This document shows positions 6,430 to 8,787 of a DNA stretch of 8,787 bases, piece after piece. The position numbers and the translations under genes were made by a program. The notes beneath the pieces are model-generated. The model worked only from the letters and a program-made list of their open reading frames with translations. It was not told where the DNA came from and searched no databases. The stretch is from Rhodothermales bacterium (GTDB lineage Bacteria; Bacteroidota; Rhodothermia; Rhodothermales; VXPQ01), in NCBI GenBank assembly GCA_028283985.1, contig JANQSQ010000177.1:1-8787 (forward strand). Direction: 5' to 3'. Within the stretch, counting starts at the first letter, position 1, and every line of letters begins with the position of its first letter.

Positions 6430-7605
6430 TCAGGAAGAAGCAACTACCCTGCGTATAAATTCGTCGAACAATGGAACGGTAAAATCGATAACGCCGTAGC
6501 TGGGAGCGTAGCACAAGCCCCGCCTGATGAGGTTAGTACGCTGGACCCCGACTTGTCCGTGGGTTTTATCCAGCCTTTTTGCTACGTCCCCGGACATATA
6601 CGGTCCGCTTCCGGTTTCGGCCATAGCGATGAGATACTCGCGTTCCGCTGGAGTGACGCGATCGAGCCGCACCCGAAAGAAACCTTCGTCAAGGGCATTA
6701 ATGATAATCGGGTGGGCCTTTGTTACATCCGCTTCCGCGATTCGGTCCGGTCCGGCCGCTTCATTCCAGCAACCCTTCCCGAATTCCTGAAGGAAGTAGG
6801 GATAGTTCTTTGTGGCTTCGATGACGCGATTTAACGCCTCTTCTGTCCAACATACGTCATGCTTTTCGGCGGGAGCGGTGAGTGCTGTGCGCGCGGCCTC
6901 TTCTTCCAAACCGTTGATCACTCTGAATTCGAAGAGACGCTCCGTATAGGACTTGGCCTCGCCCAGCAATCCCGGTAGCGAAGGCAAGCCGGCGCCCACC
7001 AGCAAAAGGGGCAATTCCTTCTGGCTGATTTTGTGCAGCGCCATGCATAGCCCGCTCAGACCGGGCGCTGCGAGAAACTGCATTTCGTCCAACGTGAAAA
7101 TAACGCCGGTTCCCCGCTCGCGAGCCGCTTCACCGACCGCCACGAACAAGTCTGTCAGATCATGATCCAACACGCCCGAATCTCCACGACCGGCTTCGGG
7201 CAATACCATTTCAACTTCCCCGATCTCGGGCAATTTCCAGCGGATTTGAAAAGATCGAAGTACCCCGAAAGCTTTCTTGGCCCACTCCTTCGCGCGTTCT
7301 CCCGCCGAGAGCTGGAAGAGGGCCTTACGGGCCAGTACAGCCATTTCTTCCGGAAGATCGATGCCTTCTCGCGCCTCAATGCCCTCGCATGTCCAATCGT
7401 ATCGCTCTGCGATGCGGGCGCACTCTGCGAGAAGAACTGTCTTGCCCACCCCGCGCAGACCGGTGAGAATCATGCTTCGCTCGGATGCTCCGTGCTGGAA
7501 GCGACGTATTGCAAAATCGAAGGCTTTCAGTTCTTGATCTCGCCCCGTTAGCGCCGGGGGGGGCCTGCCTGCTCCAGGTGTGTATGGATTAAGTTCCTGC
7601 CGCAT
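6430..7605 (-). CDS. AAA+ ATPase with C-terminal winged-helix-like region
   Basis: This 391-aa product begins MRQELNPYTPG, a start I recognise from a widespread but poorly characterised bacterial ATPase family. ATG 7605 is therefore preferred over the in-frame ATG at 7722, which adds 39 residues. The layout resembles AAA_16/Orc1-Cdc6-like ATPases. An N-terminal L-T-G-R-D-Q-E-L box (19-26) leads to Walker A GLRGVGKT (49-56). Walker B VIFTLDEMQ has acidic D173/E174 (168-176), and sensor-1-like LLVGAGLPSL is at 201-210. Arg223 in S-Y-T-E-R-L-F-E-F is a candidate arginine finger, and a lid domain follows. The last about 70 residues (T-P-A-E-R-E-Y-L onward, with V-x-x-Q-R-T-N-L-I-x-R-G-L) read like a winged helix. 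The cellular role is not known; DNA binding or regulation is inferred. An 8-base C tract encodes prolines 15-17 near the start. The gene has no same-strand partner downstream. Upstream lies a scarred, promoter-containing region. Confidence 0.8.
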   Translation of the reverse strand: MRQELNPYTPGAGRPPPALTGRDQELKAFDFAIRRFQHGASERSMILTGLRGVGKTVLLAECARIAERYDWTCEGIEAREGIDLPEEMAVLARKALFQLSAGERAKEWAKKAFGVLRSFQIRWKLPEIGEVEMVLPEAGRGDSGVLDHDLTDLFVAVGEAARERGTGVIFTLDEMQFLAAPGLSGLCMALHKISQKELPLLLVGAGLPSLPGLLGEAKSYTERLFEFRVINGLEEEAARTALTAPAEKHDVCWTEEALNRVIEATKNYPYFLQEFGKGCWNEAAGPDRIAEADVTKAHPIIINALDEGFFRVRLDRVTPAEREYLIAMAETGSGPYMSGDVAKRLDKTHGQVGVQRTNLIRRGLCYAPSYGVIDFTVPLFDEFIRRVVASS

Positions 7606-7816
7606 TGCTTCAGATATGCTGTCAATTACGCCTGTGTGCTTGCGGAGCCGGATTTTCGATCCACATATATGGCATCGGATCGTCACATAGTGCTGCGGCG
7701 ATGAAAAACACAAATTACTCAAATAACGTTCGGGTTCAATCGGTTCCAGAGGATCCGATCTCCACTCGCGCTTGCTTCTTCTCCTTCAAACCCGTTGCCT
7801 CGCGGATTCCATTCGT

Positions 7817-7951
7817 AACGGAACAGTGTATCTGACTGCAAGCGGGGACTTGCGGCTTGCGGCCAACCGGGTCTGCTGGCCCGCGCAACAGGCGCTCGAA
7901 ACCGCCCTGATCCGGGCCGTAGAGGGTATGGGGTATACGGTGGACCACCGA
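7817..7951 (+). pseudogene. Truncated N-terminus of a fucose-isomerase-like gene
   Basis: The + strand reads NGTVYLTASGDLRLAANRVCW (the first 20 residues from 7817, then W), then P-A-Q-Q-A-L-E and an amphipathic stretch ending G-Y-T-V-D-H. From memory this matches the start of L-fucose-isomerase-like proteins, which typically read 'YL.ASGDLRLSAN..CWPAQ..LE......G..V.RAHPYD'. The match stops exactly where the family continues with the RAHPYD and GHGFI.SQ blocks. From about 7949 the frame runs into unrelated AT-rich sequence and stops by 8053. No credible start codon lies directly before it. About 45 residues of a family several hundred residues long are present, so it cannot be functional. It is a remnant left by insertion, deletion or recombination. 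Confidence 0.6.
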
Positions 7952-8011
7952 ATGTTTCGCAATCGTACGGAGAAAGGTTGTTTTTCCAGAGTGAAAATCA
8001 TATCTATGCAT
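7952..8011 (-). pseudogene. Possible truncated P-loop ATPase start
   Basis: From ATG 8011 the - strand reads MHRYDFHSGKTTFLRTIAKH. SGKTTFLRTIAK resembles a Walker A loop and following helix of an ATPase, although the usual glycines before SGKT are missing. Beyond about 7952 the frame is the antisense of the fucose-isomerase-like remnant and carries on to a stop at 7736 (91 codons in all). The ATG lies just downstream of a - strand TATAAT. This could be the first 20 codons of a lost gene whose remainder was replaced. A chance P-loop-like match is a real alternative. Confidence 0.35.
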
Positions 8012-8052
8012 TTATTGCATAGATATTATACGTTCTATGCAAAAATTGCATA
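8001..8052 (-). promoter_or_regulatory. AT-rich promoter with two TATGCA-N5-TGCATA operators
   Basis: Two copies of the palindrome TATGCA-N5-TGCATA lie at 8005-8021 and 8036-8052. In the first, the arms extend to 10 perfect base pairs (TATCTATGCA at 8001-8010, TGCATAGATA at 8016-8025). The spacers are TTTAT and AAAAT. Their centres are 31 bp apart, close to three helical turns, so both would face the same side of DNA. A perfect - strand TATAAT (8030-8025) sits between them, with a weak -35 (TATGCA, 16-bp spacing) inside the upstream palindrome. The other palindrome covers the expected transcription start. This is the layout of a promoter controlled by a dimeric repressor. It points toward the remnant at 8011 and, further on, the ATPase gene. 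Confidence 0.6.
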
Positions 8053-8196
8053 ATTCAAATGACGCCCTTAAAAAAGGGAACGCATGCAGGCTCACAGATG
8101 GTGCGAAGCGCTGCTTTACACCCGACGAGGTAAAAACGCTTGCACAATTTCGAATCCGGCTCGCCAGGCTTTACCGTCCTGCCCGATCCGCGGCGC

Positions 8197-8595
8197 CTAC
8201 CGCAGCAGATCTTCGATATCCATCTGCTCGATATCTCCGGCCAGGTCTTCGGCTCGCCGGCGCACCAGGGCGAGAATGGCGGAGTGGGGTATGATGAGAT
8301 AATCCCGCCCGTTAAACTTGATCTCGACCGCTTCCTTCTTGAGAAAGAAGGCCTGATCGCCCGGTTGCGCCTGCAAGGGCAGGTAGCGCACCGAATCGCG
8401 GTCGGTGCTCCAGGGTTCTCCCGTATAATCGGGATTGGGCATCACATAGCCCGGGCCGACCTGCTCGACCCTGCCTATCCGCACATCCTGGCGTTCGGCC
8501 ACGGACGCCGGAAGCACCAGTCCGGCTTCCGTTTGCGTTTCGCCCTCCTGGGGAGAGATGAGGACGCGATCTCCTGCGACAATCAGTTCACTCAT
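8197..8595 (-). CDS. GroES-like co-chaperonin family protein
   Basis: This 132-aa protein has the Cpn10 fold pattern. D-R-V-L-I-S-P at 9-15 opens the barrel. The mobile loop at about 18-34 includes the hydrophobic LVL tripeptide (26-28) in the E-A-G-L-V-L-P setting that contacts GroEL. G-R-V-E-Q-V-G-P-G at 41-49 follows, and FNGRDYLIIP near the end (94-103) corresponds to the closing strands. ATG 8595 is chosen because the family begins there; the frame is open further upstream. At 132 aa it is longer than standard GroES (about 95-100). Extra residues lie in the roof region (about 50-72) and in a charged tail after about 112. No groEL follows it, so this is more likely a second, divergent GroES paralogue than the main one; hence no symbol. 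It lies 80 bases after the preceding gene on the same strand, and no CIRCE-type heat-shock element is seen. Confidence 0.85.
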   Translation of the reverse strand: MSELIVAGDRVLISPQEGETQTEAGLVLPASVAERQDVRIGRVEQVGPGYVMPNPDYTGEPWSTDRDSVRYLPLQAQPGDQAFFLKKEAVEIKFNGRDYLIIPHSAILALVRRRAEDLAGDIEQMDIEDLLR

Positions 8596-8675
8596 AACGA
8601 AGCAAGTATGCGCGTTACGACATATCGTTCCGCCCGGTATGCTTAGGTATGCGGCGCCGCTTTGTCTCGAGGGGC

Positions 8676-8787
8676 TCAGCGCCTGCCCATCCGCCGGAGT
8701 TCCTTCGCATACCGGTTCAGGACCCTGTCCCGGTCGTAAAACGCCGCCCGCTTTGCGGCGTTTTCCTTCCATACGGCATACTCGTCC
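8676..8787 (-). CDS. C-terminal end of an unidentified protein (partial)
   Basis: The - strand is open from the window edge to a TGA at 8678-8676. The last 37 codons read D-E-Y-A-V-W-K-E-N-A-A-K-R-A-A-F, then Y-D-R-D-R-V-L-N-R-Y-A-K-E-L-R-R-M-G-R-R. GC-rich codon choice fits the neighbouring genes, so it is very likely coding. The charged amphipathic helix resembles the ending of some family-1/4 glycosyltransferases ('A..A..FDR.RVL.RY'), but that is a guess from a short tail. It precedes the GroES-like gene on the same strand by 80 bases. Confidence 0.6.
   Translation of the reverse strand, partial: DEYAVWKENAAKRAAFYDRDRVLNRYAKELRRMGRR
8738..8764 (-). terminator. Terminator-like hairpin inside coding sequence
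   Basis: AAAACGCCGC (8738-8747) and GCGGCGTTTT (8755-8764) form a perfect 10-bp stem with a 7-nt loop. It has A and T tracts on the two sides, like a bidirectional intrinsic terminator. It lies about 60 bases before the stop codon of the partial - strand gene, so it either attenuates that gene or is a coincidence of the Asn-Ala-Ala and Ala-Ala-Phe codons. Confidence 0.35.

Larger units (their letters stand above)
7606..8196. other. 591-bp region without an intact gene
   Basis: Between the ATPase start and the end of the GroES-like gene no complete gene is convincing. From the left: 7606-7816 has no recognisable coding content. It would be the leader of the - strand ATPase and includes in-frame codons that could extend its N-terminus. 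7817-7951 is a truncated fucose-isomerase-like start. 7952-8011 is a - strand P-loop-like fragment. 8001-8052 is a promoter with paired palindromes. 8053-8196 shows only a small CCCTT-AAAA-AAGGG hairpin (8065-8078) and nothing else identifiable. Base composition drops sharply at 8001-8060 (14 of 60 G+C by hand count). Confidence 0.7.

Noticed and set aside
5726..6514. Long - strand open frame (262 codons) opposite holB
   Set aside because: Antisense shadow of a GC-rich gene. It overlaps the end of the ATPase gene and shows no domain pattern.
7620..7625. Perfect TTGACA on the - strand before the ATPase
   Set aside because: It is only 14 bases before the ATG at 7605, so its -10 would fall inside the gene, and no TATAAT-like box is found at 16-18 bases.
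7606..7722. 39-residue N-terminal extension of the ATPase with a CHIC motif
   Set aside because: The family begins at MRQELNPYTPG. A single C-x-x-C without a second pair is weak evidence for a zinc ribbon.
8037..8294. + strand open frame starting MQKLHN
   Set aside because: Its start lies inside the second palindrome and its second half is the antisense of the GroES-like gene; no domain is visible.
1..8787. CRISPR array, insertion sequence or transposase
   Set aside because: No regularly spaced repeats, transposase motifs or terminal inverted repeats were seen. The only long exact repeat is the 77-bp pair.

Overview
The window looks like a piece of a GC-rich member of the Bacteroidota/Rhodothermota group. 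This is inferred from a secreted protein ending in a type IX secretion (Por) sorting domain (about 3787-4038), cadherin/PKD-type Ig-like domains, and the style of the HolB and GroES-like genes. Most of the window is GC-rich: a hand count of 5281-5340 gives 44/60. The interior of the large secreted-enzyme gene and a short regulatory patch near 8000-8060 are strikingly AT-rich.

Left part (1-4783, + strand). An Ig-like C-terminal gene fragment (65-550) lies between two exact copies of a 77-bp sequence (1-77 and 551-627). The second copy contains the start of a 1155-aa exported protein (571-4038). That protein resembles heparinase II/III-type polysaccharide lyases: an alpha-helical toroid, a beta-sandwich, a PKD/Ig-like domain, then a T9SS sorting tail. 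Only 13 bases after it, an in-frame orphan signal-peptide segment (4052-4225) runs into a small exported glycine-zipper protein (4226-4783).

Middle part (4784-6429). An elongator-type tRNA-Met(CAU) on the - strand has its own TATAAT promoter. It is divergent from holB, the DNA polymerase III delta-prime subunit (5219-6412), which is the clearest housekeeping anchor in the window.

Right part (6430-8787, mostly - strand). An AAA+ ATPase with a winged-helix-like C-terminus (6430-7605) converges on holB and carries a C8 tract just after its start. Upstream of it is a 591-bp region without an intact gene. It holds a truncated N-terminal piece of a fucose-isomerase-like gene on the + strand, abutting a P-loop-like fragment on the - strand. 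Next to these is an AT-rich promoter with two copies of the palindrome TATGCA-N5-TGCATA, 31 bp apart, around a - strand TATAAT. After this come a GroES-like co-chaperonin (8197-8595) and the C-terminal end of another - strand gene (8676 to the window edge), which contains a terminator-like hairpin within its coding sequence.

Points most worth following up: the GC-mosaic lyase gene with an altered metal-site motif (HEQAD instead of HxHxD); the paired-operator promoter at a recombination scar upstream of the ATPase; and the exact 77-bp repeat, which may be an assembly-graph artefact rather than biology.
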